A stretch of DNA of 64,000 bases from Blattabacterium cuenoti (GTDB lineage Bacteria; Bacteroidota; Bacteroidia; Flavobacteriales; Blattabacteriaceae), in the NCBI RefSeq assembly GCF_014251335.1, contig NZ_CP059186.1, forward strand, positions 560,289-624,288, in the 5' to 3' direction. Of the stretch, positions 1-8,548 are shown one piece after another. The notes below the pieces were generated by a model. It was not told the DNA's origin, ran no database searches, and was given only the letters and a program-made list of their open reading frames with translations. The translations under genes and the position numbers were made by a program. The number at the start of each line of letters is the position of its first letter. Position 1 is the first letter of the stretch.

Positions 1-854
1 CCTTCTATAATTTTTATTTTTATTCCATAATTTCCTGATTGTTTTTTCCATACAGAATCTAAAAATACTTGAATATCAATAAAACCCATAGACTTATATT
101 TATTGATAATATTTTTTAAATCTTTTTCTACATTTTCTTGAATGAAAAGAGGTTTTTTTATAATAGAAATTATGGGAAATAAATTTTTTCTAGTTTGACT
201 CATTAAATCAAGTAATTCTTTATTTTTAAGAGCTTGATTTCCATGAAATAATATTTCTTCTATTTCAATTTTTTTTCCTTTATCTACATATAAACATAGC
301 ACATTTTTGTTATAATCTTTGTTTATCTCACTTTTTATATTAATTTCATGATATCCTTTCTTGACATAATATTCTTGTATATCATTTTTTATAGACTGAA
401 TCAAATCATCAGATATTTTATCTCCAATTTTTATTTTTTTTATATTAGGAAACTTGTCTTTTTTAATTCCTTTCACTTTTATTTCATGAATTTCTTCTAA
501 ATCTTCCAATTCAAAAAATAAATCAATTTCATTTTTAGATTTATTCTTTTTATAAATGGATATTTTTCTAAAAAGATTACTTTTCCACAATTTTCTTATA
601 GCATCATCCGTTTTTATTCCATAAATATCAATAGATTCTCCAATAGAAATACCTGATAATTCAGAAATGTAACGACTGTCATATTTAGTTTTTCCTATAA
701 CATGTATTTCTTTTACAAAGAAAAAAATATTTTTATTATAATTATTTTTAGTAATAGAAGATTTCTCATCATTAACAGAAAATGAGTATACTTGTTGAAT
801 TGTAAAAAATAAATAAAAAATGCTGCTTGTAATTACAAAAATATTTTTTTTCAT
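1..854 (-). CDS. bamA: BamA outer-membrane assembly factor, N-terminal part (cut by window edge)
   Basis: The reading frame opens with ATG at 854 and runs without a stop to the window edge, giving about 284 residues of the N-terminus. It begins with a basic, hydrophobic stretch that looks like a signal peptide, followed by repeated POTRA-like segments, for example VKEIHVIGKTKYD, IHEIKVKGIKK and IEEILFHGNQALKN, each opening a beta-alpha-alpha-beta unit. BamA inserts beta-barrel proteins into the outer membrane; the barrel itself lies outside the window. The gene sits 5 bases downstream of uppS in the same direction, an arrangement usual in Flavobacteriia. Identity rests on the POTRA pattern and this context, not on the barrel. 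Confidence 0.88.
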   Translation of the reverse strand, partial: MKKNIFVITSSIFYLFFTIQQVYSFSVNDEKSSITKNNYNKNIFFFVKEIHVIGKTKYDSRYISELSGISIGESIDIYGIKTDDAIRKLWKSNLFRKISIYKKNKSKNEIDLFFELEDLEEIHEIKVKGIKKDKFPNIKKIKIGDKISDDLIQSIKNDIQEYYVKKGYHEINIKSEINKDYNKNVLCLYVDKGKKIEIEEILFHGNQALKNKELLDLMSQTRKNLFPIISIIKKPLFIQENVEKDLKNIINKYKSMGFIDIQVFLDSVWKKQSGNYGIKIKIIE

Positions 855-859
855 GAAAA

Positions 860-1591
860 TTATTCTATGTTTCCAAAACGACGTTTTCTTTTCTGATAAT
901 TTATAATGGCTTCGAAAAAATCTTTCTTACGAAAATCAGGCCATAAAACATTTGTAAAATATAACTCTGCATAAGCAGATTGCCAAAGTAAAAAATTGCT
1001 AATACGTTGTTCTCCACTTGTTCTAATAATTAAATCTACATCTGGCAAATTTTTAGTATACAAGTGATTTTGAAAAAAAGAAAAATCTATATCTTTTATA
1101 GAAAATAAACCATTGTATACTTTTTCAGCAATATTTTTTGTTGCCCTTAAAATTTCTTCTCTAGCACTATAACTCAATGCTAAAATCAAAGTTCCAGATG
1201 TATTATGTTTTGTTTTTTTCATGAAAAAAAATAGTTCTTTTTGAATTATTTCAGAAAATCTTTCTACTTCTCCTATAGTAATAATTTTAACATTTTTTTC
1301 ATGAATTTCTTCTAAATGAATTTTTAAATTAGTGTGAAATAAACGCATTAAACTATCTATTTCTTGTTTAGGTCTATTCCAATTTTCTGAAGAAAACACA
1401 TATAAAGTTATATAAGGAATTCCTAATTCTTTACTTCCATTTATAGTCTCTCTTACAGATTGTATCGATTTTTCATGACCAAATGTTCTCAATTTTCCTC
1501 TTTTTTTCGCCCAACGGCCATTTCCATCCATAATAATAGCTACATGATGAGGAATATTATTATAATCTATTTTTTCTAGTAACTTTTTCAT
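860..1591 (-). CDS. uppS: Isoprenyl transferase (undecaprenyl diphosphate synthase)
   Basis: This 243-residue protein has full family length. It carries the cis-prenyltransferase signature IIMDGNGRWA at residues 19-28, with catalytic Asp22, then FGHEKS, the FSSENW motif and the C-terminal RTSGEQRISNFLLWQ block. It condenses isopentenyl diphosphate units onto farnesyl diphosphate to make the C55 lipid carrier for peptidoglycan. Its substrate depends on the isoprenoid pathway to which the nearby frame-broken mevalonate kinase would belong. It is transcribed leftwards, immediately before bamA (5-base gap) and about 80 bases after nadK, so the three may form one operon. Confidence 0.96.
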   Translation of the reverse strand: MKKLLEKIDYNNIPHHVAIIMDGNGRWAKKRGKLRTFGHEKSIQSVRETINGSKELGIPYITLYVFSSENWNRPKQEIDSLMRLFHTNLKIHLEEIHEKNVKIITIGEVERFSEIIQKELFFFMKKTKHNTSGTLILALSYSAREEILRATKNIAEKVYNGLFSIKDIDFSFFQNHLYTKNLPDVDLIIRTSGEQRISNFLLWQSAYAELYFTNVLWPDFRKKDFFEAIINYQKRKRRFGNIE

Positions 1592-1668
1592 TTTTCATAA
1601 AAAAAACATAAACACATCTATTACAAAGATATAAAATAAAAATCAAGATTTTTCATATTCAATCACAT

Positions 1669-2556
1669 TCAATTTCGTTGATCTATTCCCCATAAAAGTT
1701 TTTCTCTCAATGTTTTATAGTATGTATTTTTTCCTTCTTGAATAAGATATATGTAAAAAGGCGCTTTTTGAATATATAATTCATTTTCCTGATTCAAAGA
1801 AGTTAATCTTGTATCCATAGATAAAGAATAAGATTTTACACGACTATGTATTTTTAAATAAATTTTTTGATGATCAGATATGATTAATGGACGTGAAAAT
1901 AAGTTATGTGGAGATATAGGTGTTAAAACAAAATTTTTATTTTCAGGACCAATAATAGGGCCTCCACAACTTAGAGAATATCCGGTAGAACCAGTAGGAG
2001 TAGAAATAATTAATCCATCAGCCCAATAAGAAGTTAAAAATTCATTATCTATATAAGCATCTATAGTGATCATAGAAACCATTTCTTTTCTCAAAATAAC
2101 GATTTCATTTAATGCAAAATTAAAAAATTTTTGATGATCCATTATAGAAGTTTCTAAGGATAATAAACTTCTGGGCATTATATGAAGTTTTTTATTAAAA
2201 ATTTGATCTATTTTTTGGATAAAAACATCTTTATTAAAAGTAGCTAAAAAACCTAAATTTCCTGTATTAACTCCAACTATAGGTATCCCAGAATCTCTAA
2301 TTAAAGTAATAGCGGATAGAATAGTCCCATCTCCTCCGAAAGTAAACATTAAACTGAAATCTTTATCTGTTAATTCTTTATAATGAGAAAATACAGGAAA
2401 ATCTAAATCTTTAAATTCTTTAAAAGAAGACAAAACATGAAAAAATGATTTTTCAATATGAATTTCTATTGAATGACTAGATGCATAGCCTATGAACTGA
2501 TTTAAATATAGTATATTTTTTTCACAAAATTTTTGTCCATATACAGCTATTTTCAT
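1669..2556 (-). CDS. nadK: NAD kinase
   Basis: The 295-residue protein carries the diagnostic GGDGT motif at residues 74-78, then NTGNLGFLA, and the NAD-binding block TPTGSTGYSLSCGGPI. It phosphorylates NAD+ to NADP+ with ATP or polyphosphate in the cytosol and is normally essential. It starts at ATG 2556 with a short spacer before the divergent mevalonate kinase gene. The family and length are clear and there is no sign of decay. Confidence 0.96.
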   Translation of the reverse strand: MKIAVYGQKFCEKNILYLNQFIGYASSHSIEIHIEKSFFHVLSSFKEFKDLDFPVFSHYKELTDKDFSLMFTFGGDGTILSAITLIRDSGIPIVGVNTGNLGFLATFNKDVFIQKIDQIFNKKLHIMPRSLLSLETSIMDHQKFFNFALNEIVILRKEMVSMITIDAYIDNEFLTSYWADGLIISTPTGSTGYSLSCGGPIIGPENKNFVLTPISPHNLFSRPLIISDHQKIYLKIHSRVKSYSLSMDTRLTSLNQENELYIQKAPFYIYLIQEGKNTYYKTLREKLLWGIDQRN

Positions 2557-2697
2557 TTTAAAATTTTCTTACAATAAACTGAAAAATTACGAATTTAATT
2601 GTTTTATTTATTATGTTTGAATAAATAAAAATAAAGAGTTTTTTTAAATTTGTGTCTTTGAAAAAGACAAACATAAGTAACAAATTAAAATAAAAAA

Positions 2698-3623
2698 ATG
2701 AAAGAATCTTTGTTTCCGGCAAAAATATTGTTATTTGGAGAATATGGAATTTTGAAAAATTCAAGTGGTCTTTCTATTCCTCATAATATTTACAAAGGAA
2801 CTTTAAAAGTTCATTCGAAATTCAATAAAGATATTGAATATTTTTCAAATTATGAAATTAAGAAATTTTATAAATTCTTATCCGTTTTGGAAAAAAAAAA
2901 ATTTTCACAAAACTAAATTTAAATAAATTCCATCAAGATATACAAAAAGGCATATTTTTTCATTCTAACATTCCTCAAGGATATGGAATAGGAAGTTCTG
3001 GAGCATTGGTAGCCGCTATTTATGATAAATACGCAAAAAATAAATTAAAGGGACGTTTAAAAAAACATATCATAATGTTAAAAAAAATATTCAGTAAAAT
3101 GGAGTCTTTTTTTCATGGAAAAAGCTCGGGAATAGATCCTTTAATTTGTTATTTAAATCAACCTTTACTCATTCGATCTAAAACAGATATTTCTATAATA
3201 AAAATTCCAAAAAAAAATCAAGGAAAAGGAGCTATTTTTTTATTAAATTCTGGAATTACTAGTAAAACTGATTCTATGATCAAATTTTTTTTCAGAAAGT
3301 TTAAACATGATAAATTCAAAAAAATTCTTTTTGTAGAATTTACAAAATATAATGAAAAATGCATTGAGTCTTTTTTAAAAGAAGATTTTAAAATTTTATT
3401 AGAAAATGTTAAACTTTTATCCACTTGGGTTTTCAATCATTTTCGTCCCATGATTTCAAAAAAAATTTGGAAAATATGGGAAAATGGAATATTAAATAAC
3501 ATATATTATTTAAAATTGTGTGGTTCTGGAGGTGGAGGTTTTATTTTAGGTTTCACTCAAAATTATGATTTATCCAGAAAAAAATTGAAAAAATATACAA
3601 TGGAAGCTCTTTTTCGTTTTTAA
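2698..3623 (+). pseudogene. mvk: Mevalonate kinase (GHMP kinase), frame broken in an A11 tract
   Basis: The first frame (2698-2916) encodes a typical N-terminus with FPAKILLFGEYGILK. It reaches a stop just after eleven A residues at 2891-2901. The next frame continues the same protein directly after the tract (TKLNLNKFHQDIQ), through the GHMP ATP-binding motif IPQGYGIGSSGALVAAIYD, the HGKSSGIDPL block with the probable catalytic Asp, and the C-terminal CGSGGGGFILGF motif. One added A, or two removed, restores a complete kinase of about 308 residues. The body resembles flavobacterial mevalonate kinase. Because all motifs survive, I would not assume loss of function: transcriptional slippage in the tract, recent inactivation or a base-call error would each explain it. 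The next gene starts 10 bases downstream. Confidence 0.85.
2891..2901 (+). repeat. A11 homopolymer at the mevalonate kinase frame break
   Basis: Eleven consecutive A residues lie where the two in-register halves of mevalonate kinase change frame. Slippage to 12 (or 9) A in the transcript would restore the frame. Confidence 0.9.
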
Positions 3624-3632
3624 TTCGTTTTT

Positions 3633-4340
3633 ATGGATCATAAAATTAGATTAAATCATTATTTGTCCAATGCAGGAATTTCTTCCAGAAGAAAAGCGGA
3701 TAAACTTATTCAATCTGGTGCAATAGAAGTGAATGGAAAACCTGTTTTTAGGTTAGGAACTATTATTCGTACAAATGATATTGTTAAATTTCATGGATCA
3801 AAAATTAAATCTAAAAATAAAATTTATATACTACTCAATAAACCTAAAGGTTATATTACTACTACACGAGATCAATTTAACAGAAAAACAGTAATGAATT
3901 TAATTCCTTCTATATCTGAATATAGAATTTTTCCTGTAGGTAGATTAGATTATTCTACTACAGGAGTTTTACTTCTAACAAATGACGGATATATAGCTGA
4001 AAAATTGACTCATCCTAAATATCATATAAAAAAAATATATCATGTATCATTAAATAAAAAAATTAGAAATGAAGATTTAGATAAAATAAGAAAAGGAAAA
4101 ATTTATCTAAAAGAAGGAAAAGTAAAAGTGATTTTTGTGAATCAAAAAAATGCTAAAAATAAAATAGAAATAGGGTTGTATATAGGATGGAATAGAGTCA
4201 TTAAACGGATTTTTAAAAAATTAAATTATCAAGTTATTCGGTTAGATCGGATTAATTTTGGGGGACTTTCCAAAAAAAATCTTAAAATAGGAAATTGGTG
4301 TTTTTTAAATAAAAAAGAAATAGAAAATATTACCAAATAA
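3633..4340 (+). CDS. rluB: rRNA pseudouridine synthase of the RsuA/RluB family
   Basis: The 235-residue protein begins with an S4 RNA-binding domain (residues 4-60, with LNHYLSNAGISSRRKADKL). The RsuA/RluB-type catalytic domain follows, with ILLNKPKGY and GRLDYSTTGVLLLTNDG, whose Asp106 is the catalytic nucleophile. It should isomerise a uridine in rRNA; the family resemblance is to the 23S enzyme RluB, but the exact target cannot be read from the sequence. It starts 10 bases after mevalonate kinase and is followed 19 bases later by aroQ, so the three are probably cotranscribed. Confidence 0.9.
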   Translation: MDHKIRLNHYLSNAGISSRRKADKLIQSGAIEVNGKPVFRLGTIIRTNDIVKFHGSKIKSKNKIYILLNKPKGYITTTRDQFNRKTVMNLIPSISEYRIFPVGRLDYSTTGVLLLTNDGYIAEKLTHPKYHIKKIYHVSLNKKIRNEDLDKIRKGKIYLKEGKVKVIFVNQKNAKNKIEIGLYIGWNRVIKRIFKKLNYQVIRLDRINFGGLSKKNLKIGNWCFLNKKEIENITK

Positions 4341-4359
4341 ATCTAATAATAGTTTTTAC

Positions 4360-4779
4360 ATGAAAAAAATAGCCATTATTAATGGACCTAATTTAAATCT
4401 TTTAGGGACCAGGGAGCCTGAATTATACGGAAATGAAAATTTTTTAGATTATCTAAAAAAATTAAGAAAAAAACTTTCTTATATAGAAATTATTTATTAT
4501 CAAAATAATAGTGAAGGAAAAATAATAGATATTTTACATTCTATCGGATTCAAATATGACGGAATTATACTAAACGCAGGGGCATATACTCACTCTTCTA
4601 TAGGAATTGCTGACGCCATAAAATCTATTTCTTCTCCTGTTATAGAAATTCATATCTCTAACATTTATTCCAGAGAATCTTTTAGAAAAAAGTCATTTTT
4701 ATCTCCTGTTTGTAATGGAACAATTTTTGGTTTTGGATTAAAATCTTATGAATTAGGAATAATGAGTTTTTGTTTATGA
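4360..4779 (+). CDS. aroQ: Type II 3-dehydroquinate dehydratase
   Basis: The 139-residue protein has the type II dehydroquinase pattern: NGPNLNLLGTREPELYG near the start, with the catalytic Tyr, the EIHISN segment with the catalytic His, and the substrate-binding SRESFRKKS block. It dehydrates 3-dehydroquinate in the shikimate pathway, which leads to aromatic amino acids, folate and menaquinone; menD lies elsewhere in this window. The last 34 bases overlap the end of the convergent engB gene, one of several convergent overlaps here. Confidence 0.95.
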   Translation: MKKIAIINGPNLNLLGTREPELYGNENFLDYLKKLRKKLSYIEIIYYQNNSEGKIIDILHSIGFKYDGIILNAGAYTHSSIGIADAIKSISSPVIEIHISNIYSRESFRKKSFLSPVCNGTIFGFGLKSYELGIMSFCL

Positions 4780-5381
4780 GTATTAGGTTTATAAAAATCA
4801 TTTAATTTATTAATATATTGAATTATATTATTGATCCCATATTTATTTTTTGCGGATACTTTAAACCATGTAGGCATAGGAAAACCATTTGTTTGAATTG
4901 TATTCATAGAGAAAGAAATATTTTCATCAATAAGTTTATGATTTTTTAATTTATCCGTTTTTGTGAAAACAATACAAAAATGTATTTTTGTTTTGTTTAA
5001 TTTTCGTATAAAATTTAAATCTATTTTTTGTATAATAAATCGAGAATCTATCAACAAAAATAAAAAAGTAATATGTTTTTTATGAAAAAGATAATCTACA
5101 ATTAATTTTTGCGTTTTTGTTTTATTTTTTTTTGCAGAAAAAAATCCATAACCTGGCAAATCTATCAAATACCATTGATGATTTATTAAAAAATAATTTA
5201 TACTTTGTGTTCTTCCAGGGTAAGAAGAAACCTTAGCGATTTTTTCTTTAGTTATACTGTTTATTAAACTAGATTTTCCAACATTAGAACGTCCTACAAA
5301 AGCATATTCAGGAAAATTATGAAAAAATAACTGATTAATATTAGTAAAACTACCTGTAAACTTTACAGAAAAAATTTTCAT
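4746..5381 (-). CDS. engB: Ribosome biogenesis GTP-binding protein YihA/EngB
   Basis: The protein is a TRAFAC GTPase of about 211 residues. It shows the G1 motif GRSNVGKSSLINS, the switch I region with PGRTQ, G3 DLPGYG, G4 TKTD and G5 VSAKN. EngB assists late assembly of the large ribosomal subunit. I place the start at ATG 5381 (MKIFSVKF) rather than at an in-frame TTG four codons upstream. The start overlaps the end of the upstream hydrolase gene by 32 bases, and the stop lies inside the end of the convergent aroQ gene. Confidence 0.94.
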   Translation of the reverse strand: MKIFSVKFTGSFTNINQLFFHNFPEYAFVGRSNVGKSSLINSITKEKIAKVSSYPGRTQSINYFLINHQWYLIDLPGYGFFSAKKNKTKTQKLIVDYLFHKKHITFLFLLIDSRFIIQKIDLNFIRKLNKTKIHFCIVFTKTDKLKNHKLIDENISFSMNTIQTNGFPMPTWFKVSAKNKYGINNIIQYINKLNDFYKPNTHKQKLIIPNS

Positions 5382-6150
5382 GATTAAAATCAAATTTAGA
5401 TAGCCATTTTTCTAATATTTCTATAAATTTTTTGGGATGTTCCATCATCGGAACATGTCCACATTTATCTATCCAATATAATTCTGAATTAGGTAGCAAT
5501 CTATGAAATTCATTTGCAACTTCTGGAGGAGTAACATGATCTTGTTTTCCCCAGATTAAACAAATAGGTTGCTGAATTACAGATAAATCTTTAGACATAT
5601 TATATTTCATAGCACTTTTAGCAATATATAGAGTTTTAATTCCTTTTTTTTTATCATTTACAATATGAAAAACTTCATCTACTAATTCTTTAGTCGCTAT
5701 ATTAGGATCATAAAATACTTCTTGTGATTTTTTCCTAATATATTCATAATTTTCTCTTTTAGGAAAAGCATCTCCAAAAGCTTTTTCGAATAAACCTGAA
5801 CTTCCTGTCAAAACCACAGAATGAACTAAATCTATTCTTTTTTTTGCTATAATTAAAGCAATATGTCCTCCAAGAGAATTTCCTATTAAAGTAGCTTTTT
5901 TCATTCCTATTTCCATTAAAAATTGGATTATATATTTAGATATGTTATAAATATTAGTCAAGAATAATGGCATATTATAAAGAGGTAATGAAGGAATGAT
6001 CACTTGATAACCTTTTTTTGGGAAAAAATCCAAAAGAGCTTTGAAATTGCTTAATCCTCCCATTAATCCATGAAGTAAAATCAAAGGATGCCCTTTCCCT
6101 TTTTTGATATGAGGAAATTTTTTTTCTTTATTCTCAATAATATTAAGCAT
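5350..6150 (-). CDS. Alpha/beta hydrolase
   Basis: The protein of about 266 residues has the alpha/beta-hydrolase fold pattern: the oxyanion segment ILLHGLMGG, the nucleophile elbow GNSLGG with the catalytic Ser, a late acid in GKQDHVTP, and the catalytic His in CGHVPMMEHP. The substrate cannot be predicted. ATG 6150 is the first ATG; an in-frame TTG at 6162 is possible. Its end overlaps engB by 32 bases, and pairing with engB is common in flavobacterial genomes, so the two are probably coexpressed. Confidence 0.87.
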   Translation of the reverse strand: MLNIIENKEKKFPHIKKGKGHPLILLHGLMGGLSNFKALLDFFPKKGYQVIIPSLPLYNMPLFLTNIYNISKYIIQFLMEIGMKKATLIGNSLGGHIALIIAKKRIDLVHSVVLTGSSGLFEKAFGDAFPKRENYEYIRKKSQEVFYDPNIATKELVDEVFHIVNDKKKGIKTLYIAKSAMKYNMSKDLSVIQQPICLIWGKQDHVTPPEVANEFHRLLPNSELYWIDKCGHVPMMEHPKKFIEILEKWLSKFDFNHENFFCKVYR

Positions 6151-6174
6151 AACATCATACAATTTATCTTTATT

Positions 6175-6912
6175 TTATGTTTTTAAGTATTTTTTTTGTT
6201 GTTGAACAACAAAGTAAGCTTCTTTAGCAGCCATTTCTTCTGATTTTTTTTTAGAAGAACCTTTTCCTTTAGTTTGAATTCCACATTCTGATATTGTGAA
6301 TTCAGATAAATAAATAATTTTATTTTTATCCTCTCTAAAAGTTTTAAACTTTATCACAAATTTATTTTTTTGAGCCCATTCTATAATCCATACTTTATAA
6401 CTGAAAATTTCATTTTGCAATTTTTCAATATTTACATGAGTATGTAAAATTTTTTTATATACAAAATTTTCACAACTTTGATACCCTCCTTCAAAATAAA
6501 TAAATCCGATTAAAGCTTCAAGTGTATTTCCTAGTATATTATCAGAAGTCATAACAGATTTATCGAAAAAGATATCTGTAATAGTTAATTTTCTAGATAT
6601 TTCATTTAAATTTCTTCTACATACGATTTTTGATCGTATTTGAGTTAATTCTCCTTCTTTCTTTTCAGGAAATTTTTCACACAAAAAATGTGATATTATA
6701 GAATTTAATACAGCATCTCCCAAAAATTCTAATCTTTGAAAATTAATAGAATAATTTTGATTCAAATTTCTTTTTTTAGTAGAAAAACTATATATGAAAA
6801 CTTCCTTTAAAAATTTTGTGTTTTTTGGACAAAAACCTAATATTTTTATCAACCGACCAACTAATATGGAATAATCATTTTTCTCAAAAAAAGCGCTATT
6901 TTCAGATAACAT
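6175..6912 (-). CDS. rnc: Ribonuclease III
   Basis: The 245-residue protein contains the RNase III signature RLEFLGDAVL (catalytic Glu62 and Asp66), the second conserved acidic stretch LGNTLEALIGFIYFEGG, and a C-terminal double-stranded RNA-binding domain ending in GKGSSKKKSEEMAAKEA. It processes double-stranded rRNA precursors and other duplex RNA. It starts 4 bases after fabF, so the acpP-fabF-rnc order, common in bacteria, is kept. Confidence 0.95.
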   Translation of the reverse strand: MLSENSAFFEKNDYSILVGRLIKILGFCPKNTKFLKEVFIYSFSTKKRNLNQNYSINFQRLEFLGDAVLNSIISHFLCEKFPEKKEGELTQIRSKIVCRRNLNEISRKLTITDIFFDKSVMTSDNILGNTLEALIGFIYFEGGYQSCENFVYKKILHTHVNIEKLQNEIFSYKVWIIEWAQKNKFVIKFKTFREDKNKIIYLSEFTISECGIQTKGKGSSKKKSEEMAAKEAYFVVQQQKKYLKT

Positions 6913-6916
6913 TTAT

Positions 6917-8161
6917 TTATTTAAATAAAATACAAACATTATGCCCTCCAAAACCAAAAGTATTGCACATACTAATTTTTACCTCTTTTTTTATTGCTTG
7001 ATTTGGAGTTAAATTAATTTTTGGATCTATATTTTTATCTATGTGGAACAAGTTTATAGTTGGAGGGATGATTCCTTTTTTTATAGTAAGAATAGAAGAT
7101 ATTGCTTCTATTGCTCCAGCTGCACCTAATAAATGTCCCGTCATAGATTTTGTAGAATTAATATTTATATTATGTATGTTTTCTTGAAATACTTCTTGAA
7201 TTGCTTTTATTTCTGCAATATCTCCTAATTTAGTAGATGTTCCATGAGAATTAATATGATCAACTTCTTTACTTTCAATCCCTGCATCTTGAAGAGCAGA
7301 TTTCATAGCCAAAACAATTCCTTTTCCTTCTGGATGAGGAGCTGTAATATGATAAGCGTCTCCAGACATTCCTACTCCTATTATTTCGGCATATATGTTG
7401 GCTCCTCTTTCTTGAGCATGTTGATATTCTTCAAGAACAAGACATCCTGCCCCTTCTCCTAATACAAAGCCATCTCTATTCTCATCAAAAGGTCTTGATG
7501 CTGTTTTATAATCTTCGTTTCTGGTAGATAATGCATGTAAAGCATTAAAACCACCTACTCCACTTTGCGTAATGGCAGCTTCAGACCCTCCAGTTACCAT
7601 AATGTTCGCTTTTCCTAAACATATTAAATGATAAGCATCTACAATGGCATTAGAAGATGAAGCACAAGCAGATACCGTAGCATAATTTGGACCATGAAGA
7701 CCATAATTCATAGAAATAAAACCAGCAGTAATATCTATCAACATTTTTGGAATAAAGAACGGACTAAATTTAGGATGTTTTCCTCCATGTATATAATCGG
7801 AGATAGATTCTTCTAAATTTAGAAGACCTCCAATTCCAGATGCCCAAATCACTCCTATTCTTTCTCTTTCTTCTTTTGAAAAATTAATTCCACTATTTTT
7901 GATTGCTTCTTCAGAAGCGACGATCCCATATTGTGCACAAGGATCTAATTTTCGTCTTTCTTTTCTATTGAAAAAAACACTTGGATCATAATTTTTCAAT
8001 TCACAAGCAAATTTAGTCTTATATTTTTTAGTATTGAAGTAAGTAATGAGATCACAACCATTTTTTCCGTTGATAAGAGAAAACCAATATTCTTCTACAG
8101 TCTTCCCTATAGGTGTTATAGAACCAATCCCAGTAACTACTACTTTTTTTAAGTCCTCCAT
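6917..8161 (-). CDS. fabF: 3-oxoacyl-[acyl-carrier-protein] synthase II
   Basis: This is a full-length 414-residue condensing enzyme. It has the thiolase-fold Cys166 in VSACASSSNAI, the two catalytic His residues in NSHGTSTKLGD and SMTGHLLGAAGA, and the glycine-rich C-terminus NTFGFGGHN. It elongates acyl-ACP with malonyl-ACP in fatty acid synthesis. It lies 29 bases downstream of acpP and 4 bases before rnc. Confidence 0.97.
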   Translation of the reverse strand: MEDLKKVVVTGIGSITPIGKTVEEYWFSLINGKNGCDLITYFNTKKYKTKFACELKNYDPSVFFNRKERRKLDPCAQYGIVASEEAIKNSGINFSKEERERIGVIWASGIGGLLNLEESISDYIHGGKHPKFSPFFIPKMLIDITAGFISMNYGLHGPNYATVSACASSSNAIVDAYHLICLGKANIMVTGGSEAAITQSGVGGFNALHALSTRNEDYKTASRPFDENRDGFVLGEGAGCLVLEEYQHAQERGANIYAEIIGVGMSGDAYHITAPHPEGKGIVLAMKSALQDAGIESKEVDHINSHGTSTKLGDIAEIKAIQEVFQENIHNININSTKSMTGHLLGAAGAIEAISSILTIKKGIIPPTINLFHIDKNIDPKINLTPNQAIKKEVKISMCNTFGFGGHNVCILFK

Positions 8162-8190
8162 ATCTATACATAAAAAAATATCTGTATAAT

Positions 8191-8460
8191 CTAATCCGTT
8201 TTTTTTTCTTCTACATTCTTTTTTTCTATTAAAAGGTTTTCTATGGCCTGAACGGCCTCACCTACTGTTGTTATTTTTTCAGCTTTCTCATCTGAGATAC
8301 TAATGTTAAATTCTTTCTCAAACTCCATAATGAGTTCTACTATATCTAGGGAATCGGCTCCTAAATCATTAGTAAAGCTAGCAGTAGGAGTAATATCACT
8401 TTCTTCTACACTTAATTTTTCTACAATTAGAGCACTAACTTTGGATGCAATATCAGACAT
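8191..8460 (-). CDS. acpP: Acyl carrier protein
   Basis: The acidic protein of about 89 residues carries the phosphopantetheine attachment site [13 protein letters not shown], with the modified Ser. I use ATG 8460, which gives the standard MSDIASKV start; an upstream in-frame extension to 8511 is untypical of the family. The C-terminus ends in a charged Glu/Lys tail. It is the first gene of the acpP-fabF-rnc run and carries growing acyl chains for FabF, FabG and the FabZ domain encoded elsewhere in the window. Confidence 0.95.
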   Translation of the reverse strand: MSDIASKVSALIVEKLSVEESDITPTASFTNDLGADSLDIVELIMEFEKEFNISISDEKAEKITTVGEAVQAIENLLIEKKNVEEKKTD

Positions 8461-8484
8461 AGATTCATAATTTTTTTTATGATA

Positions 8485-8492
8485 CAAAATTA
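8485..8492 (-). promoter_or_regulatory. Possible -7 element upstream of acpP
   Basis: Read on the minus strand this is TAATTTTG, which matches the Bacteroidetes -7 consensus TAnnTTTG and lies about 25 bases before the acpP start codon. I see no good -33 element at the right spacing. In such an A+T-rich genome the motif occurs often by chance, so this is weak. Confidence 0.25.
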
Positions 8493-8514
8493 GTAAACTT
8501 TTGTAAATCATATA

Positions 8515-8522
8515 TAAATTTG
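8515..8522 (+). promoter_or_regulatory. Possible -7 element upstream of pckA
   Basis: TAAATTTG matches the Bacteroidetes -7 consensus TAnnTTTG and lies 26 bases before the pckA start, in the divergent acpP/pckA spacer. A TTTG lies upstream but closer than the usual -33 spacing. Chance occurrence is likely enough to keep confidence low. Confidence 0.28.
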
Positions 8523-8548
8523 CTTGACGTATAAATAGTACATGACAT

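Noticed and set aside
2558-2764. Hydrophobic 68-codon frame on the minus strand
   Set aside because: It covers the nadK/mvk spacer and overlaps the mvk N-terminus; poly(T) codons give hydrophobic runs by chance.
2698-3623. Two separate small genes in place of one kinase
   Set aside because: The two frames form one continuous GHMP kinase when joined at the A11 tract; neither half would be a complete domain.
6129-6134. Riboswitches or leader RNAs upstream of ribE, pdxA, leuA and other metabolic genes
   Set aside because: The spacers are short and nearly pure A+T, with no conserved aptamer-like segments; none was supported anywhere in the window.
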